The notes under the pieces: generated by a model | What the model was told of the DNA's origin: nothing | What the model saw: only the letters and a program-made list of their open reading frames with translations | The model's database searches: none | Source of the DNA: Chloroflexota bacterium | GTDB lineage: Bacteria > Chloroflexota > Anaerolineae > Anaerolineales > Villigracilaceae | NCBI GenBank assembly: GCA_016191845.1 | Contig: JACPVF010000004.1 | Location: forward strand, 1 to 64,000 | Reading direction: 5' to 3' | DNA length: 64,000 bases | Shown here: piece by piece, positions 43,112 through 52,231 of the stretch | Layout of the letters: every line of letters begins with the position of its first letter | How positions within the stretch are numbered: position 1 is the first letter of the stretch | Made by a program: the position numbers and the translations under genes

Positions 43112-44782
43112 GTGACCTTTACCATCAAGTGCATGGACTGCGGCTATGTCGCAGAATACCATCCCAGTTCCATCCACTGTCCGCGTTGTAATAGCCAGTG
43201 GCGTGAAGCGGATTACGATTACAAGAACATCGCCGAAAATTTCACTCACCTGATCGCGAACCGCCCCTTCGACCTGTGGCGCTATCGCGAACTCCTCCCC
43301 ATCCGCAACCCCATCCCAAGCCTGCGGTTGGGTGAAGGTGGCACGCCGCTCATCCAGGCCGTCAATCTGGGCATGATGTTGGGCTGCCCCAACCTGTACA
43401 TCAAAGACGAGCGCCAGGGTCCGACGGGCTCCTTCAAGGACCGCCAGGCAGCGGTTACGATTGCAGCCCTCAAGGAGGCCGGCATCACCGAAATGGTGGC
43501 GGCGTCCACGGGCAATGTGGCCATTGCCTACTCGGCCTATGCATCACGCGCCAGTATCAAGCTATGGGCCTTCGTCACCAGCCTAGTGCCCGCCGTCAAG
43601 ATGCGCGAGATCGCGCTGTATGGCAGCCAGGTCATCAAGGTGACAGGGTCCTACGACCAGGTCAAGCAGATGGCAGCCGAGTTCGCCCGTCAGCGCAACC
43701 TGTACCTCGACATGGGTGCGCGCACCATCACCTCCATCGAGGCGATGAAGACCATCGCTTTCGAGATCGCCGAACAGCTGACCGCCCTGCTGGGTCCGCC
43801 TGCGTCCGTCAATGGGAACCAGCCCCCCGTGTGGCGCACGCCCGATTGGTACATCCAGGCCATCAGCGGCGGGATGGGCCCCATCGGCGTCTACAAGGGT
43901 TTCCACGAGCTGAATGAGATGGGCCTGACCGACCGCATGCCTGCCATGGCCCCCATCCAGGCCGACGGCTGCGCGCCGATGGTCAGCAGTTGGAAACGTG
44001 GGCTGGAAAATGCCGAGCCTGTCACCTCGCCCCGCACGCGCATCGAAACCCTGGCTACGGGCGACCCAGGCCGTGCATATAACATCCTGAGCAAACACGT
44101 CAACTTAACCCAGGGCGCTTTCGAGAGCGTCACGGATGAGGAAGCCTACCGCGCCATGCATGTGCTGGCAAAAATGGAAGGCATCTCCGCCGAACCCGCT
44201 GCCGCCGTGGCATTCGCGGGTCTGTTCAAACTCATTCGCGCGGGCATCATCAAGCCGACCGATGTGGTGGTGGTCAATGCCACGGGACACACCATGCCCG
44301 CTGAGCAATTCGTGTTGGGCGAGAACTGGTCGCGTAACATCGTCCTACCGCCCAAGGAGGAGACTCCCGAGGACGGCCTATTGGCCGCGCTCAACAATGT
44401 GGCCCCCGACCGCTTCCCGCGCGTGGCCATTGTGGACGATACTGCCGAGGCCCGCCGCCTTATCCGTCGCATCCTGCAATCGCAGGGCAATTACACCATC
44501 AGCGAAGCCACCAACGGCAGAGAGGGCCTGGAACTGATCCAGCGCGAACTGCCCGACCTGGTCATTCTCGATCTGATGATGCCCGAAATGGACGGCTTCG
44601 CCGTGATGGACGCCCTGCGCGCCCGCCCCGAAACCGCCAACATTCCCGTGATCGTGTCCACCGCCAAGGAACTGACCCCGCAGGAGAAGAACCTGCTTAG
44701 CGGACAGATCCAGGCGTTGATGCAAAAGGGCGATTTCCTCAACGACGAGTTCCTCGAAGAGGTGCGTTCGCTGATCAAATAG
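43112..44782 (+). CDS. thrC: Threonine synthase-like PLP enzyme fused to a receiver domain
   Basis: A 556-residue protein. The N-terminus is a zinc ribbon (C7, C10, C23, C26), as in many threonine synthases. The PLP fold type II domain has the cofactor lysine in PTGSFKDR (about K109), ASTGNVA and the glycine-rich SGGMGPIGV loop. From about 437 to the end it is a complete receiver: VAIVDDTAEA, phosphorylated Asp487 in LVILDLMMPEMDG, Ser/Thr in IVSTAKE and Lys in MQKGD. The GTG start at 43112 follows TTAGGAG by 11 bases and lies 14 bases after the hybrid kinase gene. Threonine synthase makes threonine from O-phosphohomoserine; a fused receiver would let the kinase control that activity or use the enzyme as an amino-acid sensor. 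Confidence 0.9.
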   Translation: MTFTIKCMDCGYVAEYHPSSIHCPRCNSQWREADYDYKNIAENFTHLIANRPFDLWRYRELLPIRNPIPSLRLGEGGTPLIQAVNLGMMLGCPNLYIKDERQGPTGSFKDRQAAVTIAALKEAGITEMVAASTGNVAIAYSAYASRASIKLWAFVTSLVPAVKMREIALYGSQVIKVTGSYDQVKQMAAEFARQRNLYLDMGARTITSIEAMKTIAFEIAEQLTALLGPPASVNGNQPPVWRTPDWYIQAISGGMGPIGVYKGFHELNEMGLTDRMPAMAPIQADGCAPMVSSWKRGLENAEPVTSPRTRIETLATGDPGRAYNILSKHVNLTQGAFESVTDEEAYRAMHVLAKMEGISAEPAAAVAFAGLFKLIRAGIIKPTDVVVVNATGHTMPAEQFVLGENWSRNIVLPPKEETPEDGLLAALNNVAPDRFPRVAIVDDTAEARRLIRRILQSQGNYTISEATNGREGLELIQRELPDLVILDLMMPEMDGFAVMDALRARPETANIPVIVSTAKELTPQEKNLLSGQIQALMQKGDFLNDEFLEEVRSLIK

Positions 44783-44944
44783 TCTATCGCTTTGAGCGGC
44801 GCGAACGAGAAGAGCGGGATGACCTCTCGCTCTCTCGTTGCCTGTTGCCGAACAAGACACGAAGGCTTCAAACGAAAGTGGGGCGATTCTGGCGTCATGG
44901 CATTCCCTTCGTGAGCTATTGTTTTTTCTACCTGGGAGATTTGT
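44783..44944. other. Intergenic region after the sensory operon
   Basis: 162 bases with no convincing gene. AACGAGA...TCTCGCTCTCTCGTT (about 44807-44838) can form an imperfect hairpin downstream of the operon but lacks a T-tract, so it may be a weak terminator or a processing site. No clear promoter for the transporter gene is seen; GGGAGA precedes its start. Confidence 0.3.
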
Positions 44945-45886
44945 TTGGTCAATAAAAAGACGGCAGGAATCATTGCTGCGCTGGGATCGGCCCTGTTCCT
45001 AGGGGTCTCGCCGGTCTTCGGTAAGCTGGCCATCACCCAAGGGTTGAGTCCCCTGGCCGTGGTAGCTTTGCGTACCAGCCTGGCCGCAGCCCTGCTCTTC
45101 CTGATCGTTGCCCTGTTCGGTCGTCAATATCTTTACATTTTCCCTGTTGGTTTGATTGGGTGTGTGTTGGCGGGCGTCATCAACGGCCTCGGCTCCCTGC
45201 TCTATTACATGGCGCTCGACCGCCTGCCCGCCAGCCTCGGTCAGATGCTCTACTCGCTCTACCCACTTTTCCTTGCCGTCTGGATGATTCTCGACCGACA
45301 GACCCTCAGCCGTTTGACGCTGATTCGCATTGGGCTGGCCTCCGTGGCGGTCATCCTGCTCACCGACCTTTCCACCAACTCCATCGACTTGACCGGCATG
45401 CTGATGATGATTGGCGCAGCCATGCTCTACGCCCTGCACCTGCCCATCAACCAGCGTGTGCTATATGAAGTACCCGCGCAAACCGTCACGCTATACACTT
45501 TGCTTTCGATGAGCGCAGTGGTTGTGCCTGCCTATTTCCTCTTCGACCGCTCCTGGCCTGCCCAAAATATCCCCTGGGAACCCGTGCTTGGGTTAACGCT
45601 GGCCACTTTCCTCTCACGCCTGGCGCTGTTCCTAGGCGTCAAGCGCATCGGCGGGATGCAAACCGCGCTGCTGGGGTTGGGAGAATTGTTGGTGACTCTG
45701 CTGTTTAGTTATTACTGGCTACACGAAAATCTATCTCCACTTCAATGGATGGGGGCAGCTGGACTTGGCCTCAGCCTGCTCCTGGTCCGATTCGAGAAGA
45801 CCGCCCCCGAAAAACACGCCGAAGGCTGGCTCTCGTGGATCCGTCCACCCGACCCACCCAAGGAAATCTGGCCACCCTACCAATAA
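44945..45886 (+). CDS. EamA/DMT-family transporter
   Basis: A 313-residue integral membrane protein with about ten helices arranged as two EamA repeats (residues about 5-140 and 150-285). Family members export amino acids, nucleosides or other small metabolites, or act as permeases. It starts with TTG at 44945, supported by GGGAGA 7 bases upstream; no usable in-frame ATG occurs near the N-terminus. Its place after an operon that ends in a threonine synthase-like gene makes an amino-acid exporter possible, but the substrate cannot be read from sequence. A bidirectional terminator follows. Confidence 0.88.
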   Translation: MVNKKTAGIIAALGSALFLGVSPVFGKLAITQGLSPLAVVALRTSLAAALLFLIVALFGRQYLYIFPVGLIGCVLAGVINGLGSLLYYMALDRLPASLGQMLYSLYPLFLAVWMILDRQTLSRLTLIRIGLASVAVILLTDLSTNSIDLTGMLMMIGAAMLYALHLPINQRVLYEVPAQTVTLYTLLSMSAVVVPAYFLFDRSWPAQNIPWEPVLGLTLATFLSRLALFLGVKRIGGMQTALLGLGELLVTLLFSYYWLHENLSPLQWMGAAGLGLSLLLVRFEKTAPEKHAEGWLSWIRPPDPPKEIWPPYQ

Positions 45887-45901
45887 CACACTGACAATAA
45901 A

Positions 45902-45937
45902 AAAACAGCCAACTTGGATAAGTTGGCTGTTTTGGTT
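45902..45937. terminator. Bidirectional terminator between convergent genes
   Basis: Stem AAAACAGCCAACTT/AAGTTGGCTGTTTT with a GGAT loop. T-rich tracts follow on both strands, so it can end both the transporter transcript and the leftward regulator operon. Confidence 0.85.
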
Positions 45938-46675
45938 TTATTCCTCGTTCTCGTACACGTACCCCGTTCCACGCACGCTGACCACACGGTTATTCAGCAT
46001 GGGGAATATCTCCAGTTTATGACGCAGGCGGCTGACCAGCGGCCGCAGGATTTCGGGGGCCTCGCGCTGGGAGGCATCGTAGCCTTGCACCAACAGGACC
46101 AGCTCACGGTGTGAAAAGACCTTGCCCGGGTTCTCCATCAGGATGCGCAGCAGGCGTCCCTCGGCGGGCGTGAGGTGTTCGAGCTTGTCCTTCATGCGGA
46201 TCTGGCGGCGGGAGAGGTCCACCACTGTGCCGTCCTTGAGGCTGAACTGCGCGGAGGGTTCCTCCACGTCCATTTCGCCTCCTGCCCCGCTGCGCACGCG
46301 CAACCGTGACGAGCGGCGAGCCAGTCCCTTCTTGACGCTGGCCATCACCTGTGAGGGCGAGGCAGGCTTGAGCAGGTAATCATGGATTCGCAATCGCAGG
46401 GCCTGGATAGCTGTTTCTGTGGAGCCGAACGCCGTAAGCAGGATGACCTCGGTCTCGGGGGAGATCTGATTGACCACCTGTACCACTTCCAACCCGTCCA
46501 TACCTGGCATGCGCAGATCCACGATCATCAGGTCCACGGGGTGGGTGCGGACGTGTTCCACGGCCGCATGCCCGTTGGGAGCCGAGGCCACGCTGTACCC
46601 CTCAAGCTTGAGGATGTCGGTCAGGGATTGGCGGGCAACAGGTTCATCGTCCACGACCAGGATGTTTGACTTCAT
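45938..46675 (-). CDS. OmpR/PhoB-type response regulator
   Basis: A 245-residue protein. The receiver (about 4-120) has VVDDEPVARQ, the phosphorylated Asp in IVDLRMPGMDG, Thr in LLTAFGS and Lys in LLKPAS. The C-terminal winged helix (about 150-242) has LTPAEGRLLRILMENPG, REAPEILRPLVSRLRHKL and the wing VRGTGYVYE. It should bind DNA when phosphorylated. Its ATG overlaps the stop of the upstream REC-GAF kinase by 4 bases, so the kinase is its likely partner. It is the last gene of the leftward operon. Confidence 0.95.
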   Translation of the reverse strand: MKSNILVVDDEPVARQSLTDILKLEGYSVASAPNGHAAVEHVRTHPVDLMIVDLRMPGMDGLEVVQVVNQISPETEVILLTAFGSTETAIQALRLRIHDYLLKPASPSQVMASVKKGLARRSSRLRVRSGAGGEMDVEEPSAQFSLKDGTVVDLSRRQIRMKDKLEHLTPAEGRLLRILMENPGKVFSHRELVLLVQGYDASQREAPEILRPLVSRLRHKLEIFPMLNNRVVSVRGTGYVYENEE

Positions 46676-48249
46676 CGCTTACCTCCAGTGGGCAAAAAGA
46701 CTCGGAAGCATGCACCTGGGCCGCGATCGGGGAGCAGTTCCAGGGTGCCTCCATGCGCTGTGATGATATTGTAACTTACGGTCAAACCCAGCCCCGTGCC
46801 GCCGTCCTTGGTGCTGAAGAACGGCTCAAAGATATTGGCCTGTTTTTCAGACGGGACACCCGGACCGCTATCTTGAAACAGGATCTCCACCCCTCCACGC
46901 ACGGCCCGCGCAGAAATCCACAAGTGCCCACCCTCGGGCAGTACGTCAGCGGCATTGAGGATCAGGTTAATGAAGACCTGCTGGACCTGACTTCCAACCG
47001 CTTGAATGGGCGGAAGGGAATCAGGGATCTCAAAATCCACGACCACGCTGCGCTCAGACAACTGCTTGGCCATCAGGTGCAACACATGATCGAAGATCTC
47101 GGACAGATTAAGTTTTTCGCTCGAGGCAGGGCCCGGGCGGTAGAAGTCAAGCATGCGCCTGACCGTGACGGTGAGTCGGTCGAGTTCGGTACGGGCCAGG
47201 TCGAAATATTCCTGGCGTTTCTCGGGCGGCAGGTCCTCGCGAGCGGCAAGGTGCAGACAGTTCTGTACAGCCTGCAATGGATTGTTGACCTCATGCGCGA
47301 TGGATGCGCTCAAGCGTCCCGCCGTAGCCATCTTCTCCACCTGAAGCAGGGCCTTCTGGGATTCCTCCACCTTGCGGACGTATTCCAACTGGGCAGCGTA
47401 CAGGCGGGCATTTTCCAGCGCGGCGGCCGCCTGGCGCGCCAGGATCTGGAACATCTCGAAATCGGATTCCTGAAAAGGCGGCTCCTGCGGGTCGCGCGCG
47501 GCGTACAGTACGCTGCGGAAGCTGGGGCGCTGGACGGGAATCAACATGGCGGAGCCCAGCCCGAGGTCCAGTAATTGGCGCTTGAATTTGGCGGCGCGCG
47601 GCCCCTTGGACAAAATCAGGCTGGGGGCATTGGCTTCATCCACTTGAGTCACAACCGAGTCCAGCTTGCCTTCGAAGGCACGGCCACGTTCTTCCATCAA
47701 CTGCAACGACTCGCTGCCTGTGGTCAGGAAATAGCCCGCATGCGGACAACGCAGGTAACCGCAGATGGCGCTGGAGATGAGGTCGAGCAGGCGGTCGGGC
47801 TGGGTTTCAGAAAGCAGGGACTCAGTGACCGAGAAGAGTGGACGCAAGGCACGGGTACGCGAAGCGTCGCGCTTCTGCTGGTTATCGGCCAGAGCCTGCT
47901 GCACAGCCTTGATGAGTTCGTCGCCATGATCGAAGGGTTTGAGCAGGAGGCCGTCCACCCCCTGGCGCAGGGCGCGGATGGCGGTCTCGACCGTACCGTA
48001 GCCCGTCATCACCAGGACGGCGATATCGGGCTGGATGCGCTGGGCGTGAGCGATGACCTCGAAGCCATCCACATCAGGCATGCGGATATCGACCAGCAGC
48101 AGGTCAACCGTGTTGTTGAGCATGAAGTCCACAGCCAGGCGCGAATCGGTCAGCGTGGAGACATGGAAACCCGCGCGCGTGAGCAGGCGCTTGCACAACA
48201 TGGCAATGCCTGGTTCGTCATCGATGACAAGAACAGAGATCGCGTCCAT
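46672..48249 (-). CDS. Histidine kinase with N-terminal receiver and GAF domain
   Basis: A 525-residue soluble protein. The receiver is at 4-122 (DDEP; Asp in LLVDIRMPDVDG; Thr in VMTGYGT; KPF), GAF at about 135-290, HisKA with His in SIAHEVNNPLQ (about 315) and HATPase at about 415-525 with DSGPGVPSEKQ and GGTGLGLTVS. The N-terminal receiver suggests it is itself a target of another kinase, most simply the one encoded just upstream, making a two-kinase relay to the OmpR-type regulator. The ATG shares one base with the previous stop (TAATG). A TTG five codons upstream is less likely. Confidence 0.93.
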   Translation of the reverse strand: MDAISVLVIDDEPGIAMLCKRLLTRAGFHVSTLTDSRLAVDFMLNNTVDLLLVDIRMPDVDGFEVIAHAQRIQPDIAVLVMTGYGTVETAIRALRQGVDGLLLKPFDHGDELIKAVQQALADNQQKRDASRTRALRPLFSVTESLLSETQPDRLLDLISSAICGYLRCPHAGYFLTTGSESLQLMEERGRAFEGKLDSVVTQVDEANAPSLILSKGPRAAKFKRQLLDLGLGSAMLIPVQRPSFRSVLYAARDPQEPPFQESDFEMFQILARQAAAALENARLYAAQLEYVRKVEESQKALLQVEKMATAGRLSASIAHEVNNPLQAVQNCLHLAAREDLPPEKRQEYFDLARTELDRLTVTVRRMLDFYRPGPASSEKLNLSEIFDHVLHLMAKQLSERSVVVDFEIPDSLPPIQAVGSQVQQVFINLILNAADVLPEGGHLWISARAVRGGVEILFQDSGPGVPSEKQANIFEPFFSTKDGGTGLGLTVSYNIITAHGGTLELLPDRGPGACFRVFLPTGGKR

Positions 48250-50846
48250 TAGAGCGGCAACCAAACCGTGAAGATGGATCCGACATCGGGCGTGCTGGCC
48301 ACATCGATCAGGCCACCGTGGTCGGTGATAATGCCGTACGTGACGGACAAGCCCAAGCCCGTCCCGCCGCGTTCCCCCTTGGTAGTGAAGAACGGCTCGA
48401 AGACGCGCTCGAGATCCTGGGGCGGGATGCCCACCCCCGTATCCTGCACCGAGAGAGTCACCCAGGAGCGCGTATCACGGTCAGACGCCGAGGTGGCGAT
48501 TTGCAGGGTTCCACCGTTGGGCATGGCCTGCAAAGCATTGTGGATCAGGTTGAGCAGGACCTGCTTCATCTGATTACGATCCACCGAGACCCAGGGCAGG
48601 TCGCCTGCCAGGTCGAGGATCAACTGCACGCCGCTGGTGTGGATGAGATGATGCGTGAGGGCCACCACGTCCTCGACAACCTCGTTCAGGTCGGCACGGG
48701 TGCGGGTGCGCTCGCCCTGACGCGAGAAATCCAGCAGGCGGCGGACCACGTCGGTGGCGCGTTTGGCCTCGCGCTGGACCATCTCCAGTTCAGTGCGATA
48801 CTGGGCCTCGAGCGGCAGGTCCTCGAGGATCAACTCGGTGAAACCTGTGACCGTGGTGAGCGGATTGTTCAACTCGTGTGCGATGCCCGCCGCCATCTCA
48901 CCCACAGCGGCCAGCTTGGCGGCCTGGATGAGGCGGTTCTCGGCGGCGCGCTGGGCGTCCATGCGGGCCTTGAGTTCCACCTGCGTCTGCCGCAACTGGC
49001 GGACGGTGGATTGCAGACGGCGGTACTGATCCGAATTGGAGATGACCGCCGAGAGGATGCCCGCCAGCGATTCGATGGCCAGCAGGTCGTTGGTGGTAAA
49101 GGCATTGGGTTGGGAGCTTTCGATATCGATGATGCCGAAGACGCGCTCCAGATCACGCAGGGGCACACAGATCTCCGAGGCGGCACTCCAACCAGGCAGG
49201 GCCTGATAATTCGGGTCCTGACGGGTATCGTTGACCAACGTGCTTTCCCCCGTGGTGAAGACGTGTCCCGTAATGCCCGAGAAGATGGCCAAGTCGCGTT
49301 CCCCGACGATCTTGCGGATGGTATCGCCGTGCTTGCCGCCGAAACCGCGGATGAGTTCATTCTGCTCGCGATCCTCGAAGACCACGGCAGCCAGTTCATA
49401 GCCAAAGTATTGCGCCAACAGGTCGGCGGTAATCTGTGCCATCTCCTGCAGATCATGCAGGCCGATCACCTGTTGGACCATCTCATGGATCAATCCCAGG
49501 CTGCGGGCGCGACCCTCGGCTTCCTCGCGTAAACGTCCGTACTCAGCCAACCCCGCCAGGTGGCTGGCAACCACCACCATGAAATTCTCATCGTATTGGC
49601 TGAAGGCTTCGGGACGCGGACTCTCGATGTGGATCGAGCCGATCACCTGTCCGCGGTATCGGAGCGGCACGGCCATGACCGAGCGCGCGCTTTCGTGAAG
49701 GATGGGCAATCCGCTGGCGAAGGTATCCGCACGCACGAGGCGGGCCTTCTTCAGAAACGGCGCAATGGGATGATTCGCAAGCGGTTTCATGCGCGCCGCC
49801 AGTCTGCGTTCGCGGCTGCGGAACTCGCGCACCATACGCCCGTCGATGGAAAGCAGAAAGAGCGTGACCATCTCGGTGCCAAAGGTGCGCGCCAGCAGGT
49901 CGAACACACGGCGGGCGATCTGGTCCAGGTTCTGGGCTGAGGAGATGGTCAGTGCAAAATCGTTCAACATGCCGAGGCGGCGCAAGTGGGCGCTCATCTC
50001 GGAGAAGGTGGCCGCCACTTCCACTGAGGAGGCCAGGTAGGCCGCCAGTTCGCGCAGGGTCTGCCACTCAACGGGGGTCAGGGCAAGGGTCCGCCCCATC
50101 ATCACCACCCCGATCAAACGCTGACCAATCACCAGCGGCAGGCAGACCCAGGCGCGCATGCCGCGCTTGCGAACTGCTGGGGGGATCAAATCCCATTCGG
50201 GTTGGCCCTGGATGGCCACCTGCTCCGAACGCGTGCGGACAAGTCGGCGCAGGAGTTCATTCGACTCGACCTGAAAGGACTCGCCGCTCAAATTGACGTC
50301 ATTCCATGCAGCCAGAACCTCGAACGTTTCGCCGCGACGAATGGCCAGCGCTGCGTTCTGACAGGGCACGGCCTGTGTGAAAGCTTTGAGGATGCGCTCC
50401 AATGAACCAGACAGGTCATAAGGCAGGCTGGCCAACACCTCTTCATGCAGGGTCGGCTGGTCGAGGTAGGCAGGCGTGTGACCAGGCAACAGCGACGCCA
50501 GCAATCGCCATAGGCGGCCGTCGGCGGGATTCTGTCCGTCGGCGGCAACCAGCAGGATGCGCGTGGAATTGGGCACGGGGAAGGCGAACAACCGCGCCGC
50601 ACCCAACCCCGAAGGTAAGGCCTGGGATGAACGCCCGCTCCCGCCGCTCAACATGCCATCCAGCCAGGCGGTCATGGCGGGATCTTCCAGCAGGTGCAAC
50701 AACTGTCCCTGCATGGAGCGGGTCAGTCGCTGGAAGGCCAGCAGATTCCATTTGCCGCCCTCATAGTCAGCCAGGGCCACCCAGCGCGCGGAGGTCAGGC
50801 CGAGGGCTTCTTTGAGGTAATAGTTGAGGTCCGAGGAGGCGACCAT
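48249..50846 (-). CDS. Multi-GAF sensor histidine kinase
   Basis: An 865-residue soluble kinase. It has three or four GAF-like domains over about 30-600 (the last with [20 protein letters not shown] and [19 protein letters not shown]), a coiled coil, HisKA with His in [16 protein letters not shown] (about 651) and HATPase with [20 protein letters not shown] and [12 protein letters not shown]. No membrane helix. The ATG at 50846 was chosen because a TATAAT box lies at 50856-50861; starts farther upstream would lie within or before the promoter. It heads a three-gene operon with a REC-GAF kinase and an OmpR-type regulator. Confidence 0.93.
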   Translation of the reverse strand: MVASSDLNYYLKEALGLTSARWVALADYEGGKWNLLAFQRLTRSMQGQLLHLLEDPAMTAWLDGMLSGGSGRSSQALPSGLGAARLFAFPVPNSTRILLVAADGQNPADGRLWRLLASLLPGHTPAYLDQPTLHEEVLASLPYDLSGSLERILKAFTQAVPCQNAALAIRRGETFEVLAAWNDVNLSGESFQVESNELLRRLVRTRSEQVAIQGQPEWDLIPPAVRKRGMRAWVCLPLVIGQRLIGVVMMGRTLALTPVEWQTLRELAAYLASSVEVAATFSEMSAHLRRLGMLNDFALTISSAQNLDQIARRVFDLLARTFGTEMVTLFLLSIDGRMVREFRSRERRLAARMKPLANHPIAPFLKKARLVRADTFASGLPILHESARSVMAVPLRYRGQVIGSIHIESPRPEAFSQYDENFMVVVASHLAGLAEYGRLREEAEGRARSLGLIHEMVQQVIGLHDLQEMAQITADLLAQYFGYELAAVVFEDREQNELIRGFGGKHGDTIRKIVGERDLAIFSGITGHVFTTGESTLVNDTRQDPNYQALPGWSAASEICVPLRDLERVFGIIDIESSQPNAFTTNDLLAIESLAGILSAVISNSDQYRRLQSTVRQLRQTQVELKARMDAQRAAENRLIQAAKLAAVGEMAAGIAHELNNPLTTVTGFTELILEDLPLEAQYRTELEMVQREAKRATDVVRRLLDFSRQGERTRTRADLNEVVEDVVALTHHLIHTSGVQLILDLAGDLPWVSVDRNQMKQVLLNLIHNALQAMPNGGTLQIATSASDRDTRSWVTLSVQDTGVGIPPQDLERVFEPFFTTKGERGGTGLGLSVTYGIITDHGGLIDVASTPDVGSIFTVWLPL

Positions 50847-50855
50847 ACGGTATAA

Positions 50856-50861
50856 ATTATA
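50856..50861 (-). promoter_or_regulatory. -10 box of the kinase operon, almost leaderless
   Basis: Perfect TATAAT on the minus strand ending 9 bases before the ATG at 50846, so the transcript would start 0-3 bases before the coding region. No ribosome site is seen. No good -35 box. Confidence 0.6.
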
Positions 50862-50877
50862 CAGCAGACCCCGATGG

Positions 50878-50883
50878 TACAAT
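50878..50883 (+). promoter_or_regulatory. -10 box of trmFO, leaderless start
   Basis: TACAAT ending 7 bases before the ATG at 50891, divergent from and 16 bases away from the -10 of the kinase operon. Transcription would begin at or next to the start codon. Confidence 0.55.
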
Positions 50884-50890
50884 ACATTTT

Positions 50891-52231
50891 ATGGTTGATC
50901 TCATCGTCATCGGCGGCGGATTGGCTGGCAGCGAGGCCGCCTATCAAGCCGCCCAACGTGGACTGAAAGTCCGACTCTACGAAATGCGTCCCGCTTCGCC
51001 CACAGGCGCACATCAAACAGGCGACCTGGCAGAATTGGTCTGCTCGAATTCGCTCGGCTCGAATCTGCCCGACCGCGCCTCAGGCGTTCTCAAAAACGAG
51101 TTGCGCCGTCTCGGCTCGCTGCTATTGGAGTGCGCGGAAGAGGCCGCCCTGCCCGCAGGCGGAGCCCTGGCCGTGGATCGTGAGGGTTTTGCGCGCCTGG
51201 TTACCGCGCGCATTGAAGCGAATCCCAACATCGAACTGGTGCGCGAGGAGGTGAAGGAGATTCCCTCCACGCCCGTCATCGTGGCCAGCGGACCGCTGAC
51301 CTCGGACAGCCTGTCCAAGTCGATTGCAGCACTGAGCGGCGAGGAGCATTTGTTCTTCTTCGATGCCATCGCGCCCGTCATCGCCGCCGACTCGATCAAC
51401 ATGGATATCGCCTTCCGCGCCTCACGCTATGGCGCGGGTGAGCAGGACGAGGGCGATTACATCAACTGTCCGTTCAACAAGGAAGAATATCTGGCCTTCG
51501 TTGAGGCGCTGCAAACTGCCGAGCGCATCGAACTGCGCTCCTTCGAGGAAGCCATTCGCGAAGGCGTCAAAGCAGGTCATTTCTTCGAGGGCTGCCTGCC
51601 CGTTGAAATCATCGCCGCACGCGGACGCGACTCGCTGGCCTTTGGCCCGATGCGCCCCGTGGGTCTGACCGATCCACGCACGGGACACCGCCCGTGGGCC
51701 GTGGTCCAGTTGCGGCAGGACAACCTGGCGGGCAGCTTGTACAACATGGTTGGCTTTCAGACCAACCTGAAGTTCCCCGAACAGCGTCGCGTGCTGCGCA
51801 TGATTCCAGGGTTGGAAAATGCGGAATTCGTCCGTTATGGGCAGATGCACCGCAATACCTTCATCGCTTCCCCGAAGCTGCTGCGTCCCACCCTGCAGCA
51901 TATCCAGCGCGAGGATCTGTTCTTCGCGGGTCAGATCACGGGCGTGGAAGGTTACATGGGCAACATTGCCACAGGCGCGCTGGCGGGCGTCAATGCCGCG
52001 CGGTTGTTGAAGGGGCAGGTTCCGCTGACCTTGCCTGAGACCACCATGCTGGGCGCGCTGTGTCACTACGTCACCCACGCGGACCTGAAGGACTTCCAGC
52101 CAATGAAGGCTAACTTTGGAATCCTGCCGCCACTCGTCCTGACGGGCAAGCACGGCAAACGTGAACGAGGAGCGGCACATGCCGAGCGCGCCCTGCGTGA
52201 CCTGGATACTTACCTTTCCCAACATGAATAA
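50891..52231 (+). CDS. trmFO: tRNA (uracil-5-)-methyltransferase, folate/FAD-dependent
   Basis: A 446-residue flavoprotein of normal length. The N-terminal dinucleotide motif [14 protein letters not shown], the [15 protein letters not shown]-like block ([16 protein letters not shown]), the family string [16 protein letters not shown] and [14 protein letters not shown] are diagnostic for TrmFO. It makes 5-methyluridine-54 in tRNA from methylenetetrahydrofolate. A promoter lies so close to the start that the message should be leaderless. It overlaps the M28 peptidase gene by 8 bases. Confidence 0.97.
   Translation: MVDLIVIGGGLAGSEAAYQAAQRGLKVRLYEMRPASPTGAHQTGDLAELVCSNSLGSNLPDRASGVLKNELRRLGSLLLECAEEAALPAGGALAVDREGFARLVTARIEANPNIELVREEVKEIPSTPVIVASGPLTSDSLSKSIAALSGEEHLFFFDAIAPVIAADSINMDIAFRASRYGAGEQDEGDYINCPFNKEEYLAFVEALQTAERIELRSFEEAIREGVKAGHFFEGCLPVEIIAARGRDSLAFGPMRPVGLTDPRTGHRPWAVVQLRQDNLAGSLYNMVGFQTNLKFPEQRRVLRMIPGLENAEFVRYGQMHRNTFIASPKLLRPTLQHIQREDLFFAGQITGVEGYMGNIATGALAGVNAARLLKGQVPLTLPETTMLGALCHYVTHADLKDFQPMKANFGILPPLVLTGKHGKRERGAAHAERALRDLDTYLSQHE

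Noticed and set aside
50847-50882. TTG start 12 codons upstream of the multi-GAF kinase
   Set aside because: The -10 box lies inside this stretch, and there is no ribosome site.
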